This document shows positions 1 to 8,208 of a stretch of DNA of 48,424 nt, in pieces (within the stretch, counting starts at the first letter, position 1; every line of letters begins with the position of its first letter). The position numbers and the translations under genes were made by a program. The stretch is taken from positions 1 to 48,424 of the forward strand of contig JAUYUB010000005.1 in assembly GCA_030692765.1 (NCBI GenBank), given 5' to 3'. This stretch comes from Sulfuricurvum sp. Lineage in GTDB: Bacteria > Campylobacterota > Campylobacteria > Campylobacterales > Sulfurimonadaceae. A model generated the notes under the pieces. It saw only the letters and a list, made by a program, of their open reading frames with translations. It was not told the origin of the DNA and searched no databases.

Positions 1-1
1 C

Positions 2-1441
2 ATCAAGAAAAACTCTGGTGAAGAGCGTCGTCGTGCCCATGATTTATTCCCGGCATTGTGGATCAATGATATGTTTATGAAACGTGTTGTGGATGATGGC
101 ATCTGGACGATGTTTGATCCGTTTGATGTCAAAGAGTTGACAGAGCTGTACGGTGAGGCATTTGAAAAACGATACATAGAACTAGAACAAGACACAAGCA
201 TCGTCAAAGAGCATACAAAGGCAAAAGACCTTTGGAAAAAGATCTTGACGAGTTATTTTGAATCAGGAAGCCCATTCCTGTGTTTCAAAGACAGTGCTAA
301 CCGTGCCAATCCGAATGATCATTACGGAATCATTCGCAGTTCAAATCTATGTACGGAAATTTTCCAAAATACACAGCCTAACCACTATTTGATAAAGATC
401 AAATACGAAGATGGGACATTTGTAACCTATGAAGAAGATGAGATTGTCAAAGTAGACAGTGGCATAGAAAAGCCGGCGAACAAAGTGACGGCATTGGATT
501 CATTGGGCGGACGTCCTGTTTACATTGTAGAAAAAGAAAAAGTTGACGGAGCCACAGCTGTTTGTAACTTGGGCTCTGTCAACTTGTCTCGTATTCATAC
601 GAAAGAGGACATTGACCGTATCGTCCCTATTGCCATTCGTGCATTGGATAATGTTATTGATCTGAACTTTTATCCGCTGGAAAAAGTAAAACGCACTAAC
701 ATGCGCAGTCGTGCAATCGGTTTGGGTGTTATGGGTGAAGCAGAGATGCTTGCAGGACAGAAGATCGTATGGGGAAGTCAAGCGCATTTTGACAAGATCG
801 ATGAAGTGATGGAGGCGGTTAGTTATAACGCCATCAAAGCATCCTCTGATTTGGCAGTAGAAAAAGGATCGTATACTGAGTACGTTGGTTCAAAATGGAA
901 TCGTGGAATCCTCCCTATGGATCACGCAACGGCAGAAGTGCAGAACCTTATTGATCGTGGCGGATTGTTTGCTCCTAACTATGAGTGGGACGTTCTACGT
1001 GAAACAATCAAGCGTCAGGGGATGCGTAATGGTTATTTGATGGCAATCGCTCCTACTAGCTCTATTTCGATCCTCACGGGCACTACTCAAACGATTGAGC
1101 CTATCTATAAGCGTAAATGGTTTGAAGAGAATCTTTCAGGCCTTATCCCTGTCGTTGCCCCTAACCTCAATCCGGATACATGGGGATATTACACCCCTGC
1201 GTATGATTTGGATCAAACGATCTTGGTTAAAGCCGCCGCAATCCGTCAAAAATGGATCGATCAGGGTCAAAGCCTTAATATCTTTATCACGTTGGATAAA
1301 GCAAGCGGTAAATATCTCAATGACATTTATATGCTCGCATGGAAATTGGGCCTCAAATCGACCTACTATCTACGATCACAGTCACCTGAAGCCGTTGCTC
1401 AGACACAAGATAGATCGATGGAGTGTGATGGGTGCCAGTAA
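2..1441 (+). CDS. nrdA: Ribonucleoside-diphosphate reductase, alpha subunit (3' part; gene starts before the window)
   Basis: Large catalytic subunit of class I ribonucleotide reductase, which makes deoxyribonucleotides from ribonucleoside diphosphates. The reading frame is open from base 2, so the N-terminus lies outside the window. The active-site Asn-x-Cys-x-Glu pattern is visible at 344-358 (NLCTE; thiyl-radical Cys at 350-352), one of the redox cysteines at 563-565 (AVCNLGS), and the radical-transfer Tyr-Tyr pair near 1360-1370 (TYYLR). The C-terminal tail ends CDGCQ (1424-1438), giving the CxxC-like pair that is reduced by thioredoxin or glutaredoxin. The partner beta subunit is not adjacent; it is on the opposite strand at 14374-15393. 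The end overlaps the next gene by 10 bases. Identification is secure. Confidence 0.96.
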   Translation: MKKNSGEERRRAHDLFPALWINDMFMKRVVDDGIWTMFDPFDVKELTELYGEAFEKRYIELEQDTSIVKEHTKAKDLWKKILTSYFESGSPFLCFKDSANRANPNDHYGIIRSSNLCTEIFQNTQPNHYLIKIKYEDGTFVTYEEDEIVKVDSGIEKPANKVTALDSLGGRPVYIVEKEKVDGATAVCNLGSVNLSRIHTKEDIDRIVPIAIRALDNVIDLNFYPLEKVKRTNMRSRAIGLGVMGEAEMLAGQKIVWGSQAHFDKIDEVMEAVSYNAIKASSDLAVEKGSYTEYVGSKWNRGILPMDHATAEVQNLIDRGGLFAPNYEWDVLRETIKRQGMRNGYLMAIAPTSSISILTGTTQTIEPIYKRKWFEENLSGLIPVVAPNLNPDTWGYYTPAYDLDQTILVKAAAIRQKWIDQGQSLNIFITLDKASGKYLNDIYMLAWKLGLKSTYYLRSQSPEAVAQTQDRSMECDGCQ

Positions 1442-1803
1442 AGCCTTTAAGCACCCAATCGCTTTATGCCCTTTGCGAGCGTATTGATTGCGCTCGTAAC
1501 GGTGAAATACACTCTCTAAGTCCTCTTACGCCTACTTCTATCGAAATACGTTTTAGTGTCCAAGACAAGGCCCGTGGTTTTGACTGGATTGATGTTGCTT
1601 TTGTGATAGATGGTGTGAGTGATGCCAAGCTGGTCAGTGATAACATTTTACAGATGCTGTCGATGGATGAGGGGATAACGGTTGAGATGGATAATACGAA
1701 GGCGGCATTAGCGATTGGGGACTATAAGGGGCGTATTGAGGATGCACCATTGTATATTATGGGTGCAACTATCGCCTACGAAGAGTTTCCGTATAGCAGT
1801 TAA
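1432..1803 (+). CDS. Hypothetical protein overlapping the end of nrdA
   Basis: Protein of 123 residues that I do not recognise. It has no signal peptide, no membrane segment and no obvious catalytic motif; the mix of hydrophobic and charged stretches suggests a small soluble alpha/beta domain. Translation would begin at a GTG (1432-1434) inside the last codons of nrdA, so it is probably translationally coupled to nrdA. Its stop meets the convergent prepilin gene on the other strand within four bases. The coding potential rests on frame length, the tight coupling and a plausible protein composition. A role linked to ribonucleotide reduction can only be guessed from position. Confidence 0.7.
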   Translation: MPVKPLSTQSLYALCERIDCARNGEIHSLSPLTPTSIEIRFSVQDKARGFDWIDVAFVIDGVSDAKLVSDNILQMLSMDEGITVEMDNTKAALAIGDYKGRIEDAPLYIMGATIAYEEFPYSS

Positions 1804-2468
1804 TTGATTCGGACCCATGATGTTGTATTGAGGTCATAAACATAGGTCAGATTAGTATCACGATGGTACACAATCGTTCCATTAATCGGTGAGAGGGGAA
1901 AAGCATCGCTTGAACGGGATACGATTGCACTGTTATAGCCCCGTGTTTGAGTTGTAATTTCGGATCCGCCATAAAGTTTGAGATGGTTGGTTTCTCCGAT
2001 GCCAATTTCAATCATCAAGTCGTCGCCTTTTGCTACTGAATCTGCAGGCAGGGTATTTAAAACACCGTCTTCTCCTGAACTGATAAGTCTACCCAAAACA
2101 TTTGAATTTGGCGTAATGGAAGTTGTATTGTTATCTGCATAAAGTGGATTGGGGTTATGTCTGCCAAAGTCAAAAGTACTGTAGCGGATGTTACGACCCC
2201 ATGCATCTTTGCCAAGGCCAATTACAACAGGGATGGTTGAATTTACTTCTTTTAAAAGTTCAAAATAGGCATCACTATCGGGATTGGCGGCAGAATTAAC
2301 CAAGCGACTTCGAATGACTTCAAGAATGGTTTTTGTATTTTGTTGTTTGAGGGTATTGCCCTGCATCATGGTATAGTAACCCATGGTGGCTAATACAGCT
2401 GCGATTACACCTGCCATGACAATTGAAATCATAACTTCTACGAGCATAAATCCTTTTTTCATCAACAT
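1800..2468 (-). CDS. Prepilin-like protein (pseudopilin), last gene of the pilus/T2SS-like cluster
   Basis: Protein of about 222 residues with a class III prepilin signal: short basic leader ending KKG, then FMLVEV with Glu at mature position 5, followed by a hydrophobic helix of about 20 residues. The downstream region has a DAWGR segment like that of GspG-type pseudopilins. The start is taken at ATG 2468 (MLMKKG), after the stop of the gspF-like gene; ATG 2462 is also possible. An upstream in-frame ATG at 2492 would add an unlikely leader overlapping that gene. The protein is long for a major pilin and may be a minor pseudopilin. A prepilin peptidase would be needed for processing, and none is encoded in this window. 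Confidence 0.83.
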   Translation of the reverse strand: MLMKKGFMLVEVMISIVMAGVIAAVLATMGYYTMMQGNTLKQQNTKTILEVIRSRLVNSAANPDSDAYFELLKEVNSTIPVVIGLGKDAWGRNIRYSTFDFGRHNPNPLYADNNTTSITPNSNVLGRLISSGEDGVLNTLPADSVAKGDDLMIEIGIGETNHLKLYGGSEITTQTRGYNSAIVSRSSDAFPLSPINGTIVYHRDTNLTYVYDLNTTSWVRIN

Positions 2469-2472
2469 ATCT

Positions 2473-3513
2473 TTACGCGCGTCCCGCAGCATTAATAAAC
2501 TCCTGTTGGATGAGAACTTGTGTAAGAACGATGGTAAAGAACTCTATAAAAACCGCAAAGGCTAATAAAAGTATAGCAATAATAGTGATAATACGAAAAA
2601 AGCTGGTAGCTGACGCAAGGGCATCCAGTCTTGAACGATCGGAAAATTGCCCTAGCATGTCACCCAATTGGGTGACATTCCCAGCACCGGCGAGAAGGGT
2701 TTGTTCTATGGGGTCAAAAAAATCAATTTCCCAAAAGTGCTTTTCACCTCGGCTTAGACGCTCTAAAACAGTGTTGAACTGTTTGGAAATGGAAGAGACA
2801 AGCGTACTTGTAGCAGCGGCTTTGAAAGAAATCTTAAGAGAGACCCCATTTTTGAGCATTTCGCTTAACAGGCTTAGAAGCATGAACTTTTCAAAATATC
2901 TGATGATCTTGGAAGAGAGAGGAAGCCCCGAAGCGTATTGCTTTGCAAGTCCTTGCAATATACCTGAGAAATTAAACAATGCAATCATCACAATAAAAAA
3001 ATAAATAGCAAAAATGATCAATAATCCAAATAGAAGGTCACTTAAGTTTTGTGCGGTTTGTAAATGGTCTGCGATTACGGCTTGAATTTTGGGATCATAG
3101 GTTGCGGCTTCTTTGAGATGAAGAGGGATAGAAAAGAAACGGATACCGATGACAATAACGCTGGTTAATATAAAATAGATCATAGGCAACGTAATTTTAT
3201 CGTTAGATTCTTGATAAAACTTATTTTTGATTTCAAGATAATTGACGACGGATTTAAGTGTTTTGACAAAAGAGCCGCCTTTTTCCGCCATGGAAATAAA
3301 TTGAATTATATCCAGTGATGGAGAAAGATACTTTTCGATTGATTTGGAAAAAGAAGCACCCTCTTGTATGGCTTTCGTTATTTGTCCATAGGTTCGCTGT
3401 TCGGATTTGTCTTTACTGATGCCTTGCATAAGCATAAGGGCATTGGTGAGACTTTTTCCATTCTCCAGCGATAATTGCAGTGTCTTAAGCAGCGTGAGCA
3501 GATCAGGTTTCAT
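2473..3513 (-). CDS. GspF/PilC-family inner-membrane platform protein (CtsF-like)
   Basis: Protein of 346 residues with the two-domain T2SSF layout: an N-terminal cytoplasmic helical domain with the GKSLTNAL and EKGGSFVKTLKSV segments typical of the family, a hydrophobic stretch around 105-125, a second long hydrophobic stretch around 155-185, a second cytoplasmic domain and a C-terminal membrane helix near 305-335. GspF/PilC proteins sit at the base of type II secretion and type IV pilus machines and couple the ATPase to pilin extraction from the membrane. It overlaps the upstream ATPase gene by 11 bases, so the two are almost certainly co-translated. It is slightly shorter than typical GspF (about 400), a size seen in other compact systems. 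Confidence 0.9.
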   Translation of the reverse strand: MKPDLLTLLKTLQLSLENGKSLTNALMLMQGISKDKSEQRTYGQITKAIQEGASFSKSIEKYLSPSLDIIQFISMAEKGGSFVKTLKSVVNYLEIKNKFYQESNDKITLPMIYFILTSVIVIGIRFFSIPLHLKEAATYDPKIQAVIADHLQTAQNLSDLLFGLLIIFAIYFFIVMIALFNFSGILQGLAKQYASGLPLSSKIIRYFEKFMLLSLLSEMLKNGVSLKISFKAAATSTLVSSISKQFNTVLERLSRGEKHFWEIDFFDPIEQTLLAGAGNVTQLGDMLGQFSDRSRLDALASATSFFRIITIIAILLLAFAVFIEFFTIVLTQVLIQQEFINAAGRA

Positions 3514-5065
3514 GCACGTATCCTAGAGACAATAGTTCGCTAGAGAGCGTAATATGATCGCAGATCCCGTTATCGAAGAGATATTGTGCTGATTGAAAAT
3601 AGCTGAAGGTGATGAAATGCTCCCAGGCTTTAAATACGGTACTGTTTTTGAGTGCGAGGTAAAACTGGTAGCGCACTTTCATATCGCCTGGGATAAATAC
3701 CATATCCAATAGCAGGGCGCGTCCGTAGTAGCCCGTAAAATTGCATTTGATGCATCCTGTTTTATCATATCCCGTGGATAGGCTGTTGAAAAAAGCTTTT
3801 CCTTCTTGAGCAAAGGATGGCTGCTTGCATGTGCAAAGCTTGGGAACGAGACGTTGAGCAATGACACCGCTGAGGGAATAAGCAAGGATAAACAAATCTC
3901 CCCCTTCATCACGAATCCGTTCCATTGCCATGAAGCTGTTGGGGGTGTGAAGTGTTGAGAAAACCATGTGTCCACTGTGTGCCGCTTTTAGACCTGTCAA
4001 GATCGATTCTTTGTCACGCATCTCACCGATGACGATAACGTCAGGGTCTTGTCTCATGATCGATTTCATCCCCTCGACAAAGGTGAATCCGCTGGTTTCA
4101 TTAACTTGATATTGTGTAACAAAATCAATTTTATACTCGATAGGGTCTTCAATACTGTATATAATCTCATGGAGACGATCCCGTTGGTTTAGAATGGCGT
4201 TGAGGGTCGTTGTTTTACCACTACCCGTAGGGCCTACTACGAGGAAAAATCCGCTGGATTGATTCACGAAATGGTGAACGTGTTCACTCATGGGATGCTG
4301 TTTTGGAAAGAGAGATGTGAGTGTTTTAATGTTTTTGGATTTGTCCAAAATACGCATGACGATGTTTTCACCGTATTGCGAAGGGGCGATTTCGATACGA
4401 AAATCAATGGAACGATCTTGATACTCTCTGGAAAAACTCCCACCTTGAGGGGCATAGACATTGATCATGTCAATGTTACAGCGCTCTTTGATAATGAGGG
4501 CAAAACGCTGTGCTAGCTCATGCTTGAGCAAAAACTTGGCGTGAACATGACCATCGATGCGGTACCGTAGCCAATAAAAGGATTCGTAGCCATTGAGGTG
4601 GATATCGCTTGCATTTCGTTGTATTCCATACTCCAATAGCATCTCAAAGATGTCGATGACTTCATCTTCTTCAAAATCCATTGCGTTGTATTGTTTGATC
4701 TTGCGTTCTATGACTTCAGGATCAACGCGTAAATGGGCGGTGTATTTTTGCTGAAACTCGCGCACAGGAATATTCTTTTGCTCGACTTTTTTACGCGCTT
4801 TAGCGGAGAGTTCTGCTAAGCGTACTTCTCCCAAGAGTTCTTTGCGTTCGATTTTTAGGACAGTTTCGCTCTCTTCAGCGATAACCATCTCGTACTCTTT
4901 CATGAGTTCGAGATTGTGAATGATGGTAGGTTCTTTTTTTTGTACGAAGTGATGCTCAAGGGCTATTTGAAGAAGATGTTTTTTAACGCCCTGCTGTTGG
5001 TAATAGTACTGCTCTTTTTGGCATACTTCCAGCTGTTTTGGCGTTAATATCTTCTTTATGTTCAT
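3503..5065 (-). CDS. GspE/PilB-family secretion/pilus assembly ATPase (CtsE-like)
   Basis: Protein of 520 residues. The N-terminal ~130 residues are charged and helical, where GspE has its docking domain; the ATPase domain follows. Walker A is GPTGSGKTTT at about 276-286, the Asp box/Walker B region is DPDVIVIGEMRD at about 340-351, and a His box-like AAHSGHMVFSTLHT follows. Near the C-terminus are LCTCKQ (~408) and GCIKC (~438), a tetracysteine pattern like the zinc-binding subdomain of GspE/PilB. The enzyme would hydrolyse ATP on the cytoplasmic face to drive pseudopilus assembly. A TATAAT is present just upstream on the same strand. No second, PilT-like retraction ATPase is seen in the window. 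Confidence 0.93.
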   Translation of the reverse strand: MNIKKILTPKQLEVCQKEQYYYQQQGVKKHLLQIALEHHFVQKKEPTIIHNLELMKEYEMVIAEESETVLKIERKELLGEVRLAELSAKARKKVEQKNIPVREFQQKYTAHLRVDPEVIERKIKQYNAMDFEEDEVIDIFEMLLEYGIQRNASDIHLNGYESFYWLRYRIDGHVHAKFLLKHELAQRFALIIKERCNIDMINVYAPQGGSFSREYQDRSIDFRIEIAPSQYGENIVMRILDKSKNIKTLTSLFPKQHPMSEHVHHFVNQSSGFFLVVGPTGSGKTTTLNAILNQRDRLHEIIYSIEDPIEYKIDFVTQYQVNETSGFTFVEGMKSIMRQDPDVIVIGEMRDKESILTGLKAAHSGHMVFSTLHTPNSFMAMERIRDEGGDLFILAYSLSGVIAQRLVPKLCTCKQPSFAQEGKAFFNSLSTGYDKTGCIKCNFTGYYGRALLLDMVFIPGDMKVRYQFYLALKNSTVFKAWEHFITFSYFQSAQYLFDNGICDHITLSSELLSLGYVHET

Positions 5066-5082
5066 GAGTGCTTTTTGACACT

Positions 5083-5088
5083 ATTATA
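5083..5088 (-). promoter_or_regulatory. Candidate internal promoter -10 box (TATAAT) for the ATPase/platform genes
   Basis: On the minus strand the bases read TGTTATAAT, an extended -10 element, in the short gap between the prepilin gene and the GspE-like gene. Transcription would start about 10 bases before the ATPase ATG, so this would be a short-leader internal promoter. No good -35 is visible, which is usual for the main sigma factor of Campylobacterota. Inference from sequence only. Confidence 0.4.
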
Positions 5089-5096
5089 ACATAAAA

Positions 5097-5597
5097 TTAA
5101 CGTGATAGATAAAATTTAAATGTGGCGGATGTAGCGTTATGATCGAGTGTCGCTTGTGTCGAGGTGTAATTGAGCGCTAAGCTTATGAGAGCTTTATCTT
5201 GAGTAGAATTGTTTTCCGCTGTGGTGGTGATGTAGAATGTGCTTCCTGACTCAGTAGCGGTATAGGCGCTAAATCCTGTTGGGGGTACTGGTACGAAACC
5301 ATTTCGTCCACCGTCAAGATTGTAAGGGGTACTTGTATTACACTCCAACGCCGTTAGCAGGGTATTGTTGGCTAGTGAGGTGGTGTTTAAATCTTCGGGA
5401 AATTGTTCCGATAAATTTTTACATTGGAATACCATGGCTTCTATAAGGTTTGCGTGCGACTGTATTGCAGTTTTGTATTGGGAACGTTTGAGAGTATCGG
5501 TATTTAAATAAAAATAGCTTAATGCACTTATGACCCCTACCAAAAAGATGGTAAGGGTGACTTCGATAAGAGTAAAAGCTTTTTTTGAATGTTTCAT
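5097..5597 (-). CDS. Prepilin-like protein with Ala at the cleavage site
   Basis: Protein of 166 residues beginning MKHSKKAFTLIEV, a type IV prepilin N-terminus with Glu5 and a following hydrophobic helix (LTIFLVGVISALSYFYL). The residue before the predicted cleavage site is Ala rather than the usual Gly. Two cysteines (in VFQCKNL and ALECNTS) could form a disulfide in the globular domain. It lies between the tandem pilin pair and the ATPase gene and reads in the same direction. It is likely a minor pseudopilin of the same machine. Confidence 0.85.
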   Translation of the reverse strand: MKHSKKAFTLIEVTLTIFLVGVISALSYFYLNTDTLKRSQYKTAIQSHANLIEAMVFQCKNLSEQFPEDLNTTSLANNTLLTALECNTSTPYNLDGGRNGFVPVPPTGFSAYTATESGSTFYITTTAENNSTQDKALISLALNYTSTQATLDHNATSATFKFYLSR

Positions 5598-5598
5598 A

Positions 5599-6195
5599 CT
5601 ATTTTAGAATTACAATCCAGTGTTTGTAGTTTGCGCCAACTAGCTGAGAGTAACAGAATGCATCCCCGTATATAGGATTCGTAGAAAGGCTTGCTATACT
5701 ACCGAAGTTGGTATTATTAGTCACATTGAGTTCAATGCTCCGATTCATTTCACGGTTAAATATTGCACAGTAAATATCATCGTCTTTAAGGCTTGTATAG
5801 CTAGTTCCATTTAGATCAAGTCGAAGTCTAAATCCAGGCCGTCCGTTTGTTGGTGCAGTAATACTCTGGTTAAGTTCCCATCCCCTACTAGTCATTTCGC
5901 GAATATCTCTGGGTAAAGAGCGTAAAATTAAAACATTGGGTGCTGTAAAATCACTAAGATTTTCATCCAGTGGAGCTACACCTTCTTGCGCAACATATAC
6001 GTCATAAGCACCTGAAAGTTGGTAAGCTTGATCCATTAGTGCGGCGACACGCGCTTTTTTAGCCGTTAAATCGATATTAAAAAGACTTCTGTAATATAAC
6101 AGTGCTATGGCCGATACAAGACCAAATAAGATAACAGCGATTGTCATCTCAACTAAAGAGATACCTTTTCTTTTTCCATTGTAAGGGTGAACCAT
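5599..6195 (-). CDS. Prepilin-like protein, second copy of a tandem pair
   Basis: Protein of 198 residues. The leader ends KRKG and the mature sequence would start ISLVEM, with Glu5 followed by the helix AVILFGLVSAIALLYY. It shares an almost identical N-terminal plan with the neighbouring gene at 6373-6942, including the KKARVAA stretch and the CAIFNRE...ELNVTN...FCY region, so the two are paralogues by tandem duplication. The two C-terminal cysteines (YCAIF and FCYSQ) are placed as in the disulfide-bounded D-region of type IV pilins. Its stop is one base from the start of the next prepilin gene. Probably a structural subunit of the pseudopilus. Confidence 0.87.
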   Translation of the reverse strand: MVHPYNGKRKGISLVEMTIAVILFGLVSAIALLYYRSLFNIDLTAKKARVAALMDQAYQLSGAYDVYVAQEGVAPLDENLSDFTAPNVLILRSLPRDIREMTSRGWELNQSITAPTNGRPGFRLRLDLNGTSYTSLKDDDIYCAIFNREMNRSIELNVTNNTNFGSIASLSTNPIYGDAFCYSQLVGANYKHWIVILK

Positions 6196-6320
6196 GTTAA
6201 AACTCCTTTTGTAACATTAGTGTTCTAGTAAATCGGCAATGAAAAATAAATCTTTAATCGTGAAAGTAAAAAATCGGCCTGGGGTTTATGGGAGGATAAG
6301 AAGGAAGAGAAGAAATCCGT

Positions 6321-6342
6321 CCTGCTCCTCTAAAGGAGAAGG
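6321..6342 (-). other. Stem-loop between the two tandem pilin genes
   Basis: On the minus strand CCT-T-CTCCT-TTAG-AGGAG-C-AGG can fold into a stem of 5 plus 3 base pairs around one mismatch, with a 4-base loop. It lies about 30 bases after the stop of the first pilin gene. The sequence beyond it is pyrimidine-rich but has no true T-run. It could partly terminate transcription or protect the 3' end of the upstream pilin mRNA, which would make the first pilin more abundant than the genes behind it. The fold is visible; the role is inference. Confidence 0.45.
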
Positions 6343-6372
6343 AATAGGATTCATGAATAAAGTAAAAGTCAA

Positions 6373-6942
6373 TTATGGAACAACAACCATGATTGTAGGA
6401 TTATTGACTGTAGCTTGTCCATAGCAGAAGTAGTTACCCATTCTAGCAAATTTAACAGCGGCAGTACCAAAATTGAATGCATTTGTAACGTTTAGTTCGG
6501 TCGATGTGTTGAACTCACGATTGAATACTGCACAGTGAAGCGCATCTATTGTATCGCTTGTAGAGATATTTTTGTCAAGTTTCAATTGAAACGCAAAGCC
6601 GGTTCCAGCAAGACCAGTAGAAGTATTAAGTTCCCATCCTTTTGTCGACATCTCGGTAATTTTAGTTGGCCAGTCATTTAAGATTGCTGATGTACCGTTC
6701 AAATCATTAATAGATGTTGGTTCAAGACCTGTTTCTACTTTATAGATTGTATACGCTTGTACTAGTTGATTTGCTTGGTCTGTAGCCGCAGCAACACGCG
6801 CTTTTTTAGCTTGTAAATCAGTATTTAGAAATAATTTACTGTATTTAAGCCCAACTGCAGCCAATACTGCAAACAAAATAATCGCAATTGTCATCTCTAC
6901 GAGAGAGATACCTTTTCTCATTCCTGTGTAGTTCTGTGTCAT
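6373..6942 (-). CDS. Prepilin-like protein, first copy of a tandem pair (possible major subunit)
   Basis: Protein of 189 residues with prepilin signal MRKG followed by ISLVEM (Glu5) and a hydrophobic helix (IIILFAVLAAVG-like). It is a paralogue of the gene at 5599-6195. The paired cysteines (HCAVF and FCYGQ) near the C-terminus suggest the disulfide loop of type IV pilins. An AAGGA Shine-Dalgarno lies 7-8 bases before the ATG. It is the first pilin of the cluster and is followed by a stem-loop, so it may be the most strongly expressed subunit. The function as pilin/pseudopilin is well supported; whether it forms a long fibre is unknown. Confidence 0.88.
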   Translation of the reverse strand: MTQNYTGMRKGISLVEMTIAIILFAVLAAVGLKYSKLFLNTDLQAKKARVAAATDQANQLVQAYTIYKVETGLEPTSINDLNGTSAILNDWPTKITEMSTKGWELNTSTGLAGTGFAFQLKLDKNISTSDTIDALHCAVFNREFNTSTELNVTNAFNFGTAAVKFARMGNYFCYGQATVNNPTIMVVVP

Positions 6943-6982
6943 TGTATATCCTTTTTTTATCTTGACGTTGCAAGATGTGTTT

Positions 6983-7426
6983 TTATTTTGGTAGATTTAA
7001 TACGTATGGATGAACCGTAATGGTAAATCCATATTCATCCGCAGTGCACCCTTTCCCGATGCAGCTGCTAACGAGTTCTACGTCGTCGTTTTTGACAACA
7101 TCCAAGAGCCGTTTCAATAGCAAGTAAGAGTAGGTTTCATGAATGCCTCCTTGGATAATTAATTTTTGGTTCTCGATCTTTACCATGGCGTCCATTTCCA
7201 GTTCTTGGATGAGCGCATCGTATTGATCGTTCTTGGCGCGCAGGACTTCGTCTTGCGCGTATACAGCAACAGGCTGCTCCACGGCAGTTTTTAAAGCACT
7301 AAAGGTCTTCACCTCTTCGGCTACCGTTTTATCTTCGTACACGATGTCGAGAAAGTAAAAGTAAGTTGACACTAAGATTGTCATCAAGATAACAACGAAA
7401 AGAGCAACGAGACTATACTTTTTCAT
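6983..7426 (-). CDS. PilO/GspM-like inner-membrane protein
   Basis: Protein of about 147 residues: short basic N-terminus, one membrane helix (LVALFVVILMTILVSTYFYFL), then a periplasmic domain with a helical stretch and a beta-alpha-beta-like end. This is the layout of PilO/GspM assembly-platform proteins. It contains SSCIGKGC, a possible disulfide. The start is set at ATG 7426 (MKKYSL); a longer frame from 7456 would bury the membrane signal and overlap the upstream gene further. Even so it overlaps the PilN-like gene by 14 bases. Primary-sequence similarity in this family is weak, so the call rests on topology and gene order. Confidence 0.72.
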   Translation of the reverse strand: MKKYSLVALFVVILMTILVSTYFYFLDIVYEDKTVAEEVKTFSALKTAVEQPVAVYAQDEVLRAKNDQYDALIQELEMDAMVKIENQKLIIQGGIHETYSYLLLKRLLDVVKNDDVELVSSCIGKGCTADEYGFTITVHPYVLNLPK

Positions 7427-8207
7427 TACAAAACTGCACGATGCCTGCAGCAGCATCTTCCTTTTTTATTTTAGCTTCCGGTGGTAACAATCCGATGAAA
7501 GCATTGAGGTTTGGTGTCACCACCTCAGCACATAAGCTATCACCTTGATAGCTTATCTGCTGAAGGGTGGACCCCGAGTCTTGTGTCATTTTTTCAATTT
7601 TTTCTAATTCACCCACCATGTCCACTTTTTTGGTCATGGCGAGAGAGACTTTACAGTTCTGGGTTACCAACTGTTTGTACTCTGTTACGAGGGTGTCGCG
7701 ATTAGTGAGATTGAGCTCGGTCGAGTTCAAATAATCGTAACCCGCGTAAAAGAGTACAGCAGTGATAATAACAGTACATGCCAGCAAAGCGCTTCCTGTC
7801 CAGGTGTCTTTTCGATCCTGATCGAGATTGAGCGATACGAGTTTGTCTCCTTTTGCATTGTCTGCATAGATGGTCTCATAGCTGCGTTCTTTTGCAAATT
7901 CTTCGGGTTTATCGAGAATGTAATCGATAATTCTTTGATCTTCCAAAACGACCCCTACTTGTTTGTAATCAAGTTCGAAGATAATGATACTTTTACCTGT
8001 GTTTTTGGAAGCAAGTAAAAGAATGTTTTCATAGACCAGTTTCTCCTTTGGCAAGAATGCGATGTAGTTGATCCCATCGGAATGTTTGCGCAAGGAAACT
8101 TTCACGGCGGTCGAGTCAAGATCCGCGCGCGCGTAACGGTATACTTGCGCGCGGATATTGTCAATGTCGCTGGTAAGGTTCAGGCAGCCTGCTGTAAATA
8201 TTGCCAT
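7413..8207 (-). CDS. PilN/GspL/CtsX-like bitopic membrane protein
   Basis: Protein of 264 residues. About 135 N-terminal residues look like a soluble cytoplasmic domain, followed by one membrane helix (ALLACTVIITAVLFYAGYDYL, about 139-160) and a periplasmic part with a coiled region and a small ferredoxin-like-sized domain. This order matches GspL, MshI or PilM-PilN fusions, and by position matches CtsX of the Campylobacter transformation cluster. No separate pilM gene is present, so the N-terminal part may do that job. Three periplasmic cysteines occur (NCKVS, SLCAE, FCNEKV). The ATG lies one base from the secretin stop. Confidence 0.74.
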   Translation of the reverse strand: MAIFTAGCLNLTSDIDNIRAQVYRYARADLDSTAVKVSLRKHSDGINYIAFLPKEKLVYENILLLASKNTGKSIIIFELDYKQVGVVLEDQRIIDYILDKPEEFAKERSYETIYADNAKGDKLVSLNLDQDRKDTWTGSALLACTVIITAVLFYAGYDYLNSTELNLTNRDTLVTEYKQLVTQNCKVSLAMTKKVDMVGELEKIEKMTQDSGSTLQQISYQGDSLCAEVVTPNLNAFIGLLPPEAKIKKEDAAAGIVQFCNEKV

Positions 8208-8208
8208 G

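Noticed and set aside
6239..6424. Plus-strand 61-codon frame in the gap between tandem pilins
   Set aside because: Basic, low-complexity product running into the antisense of a pilin gene; the gap is better explained by the stem-loop.
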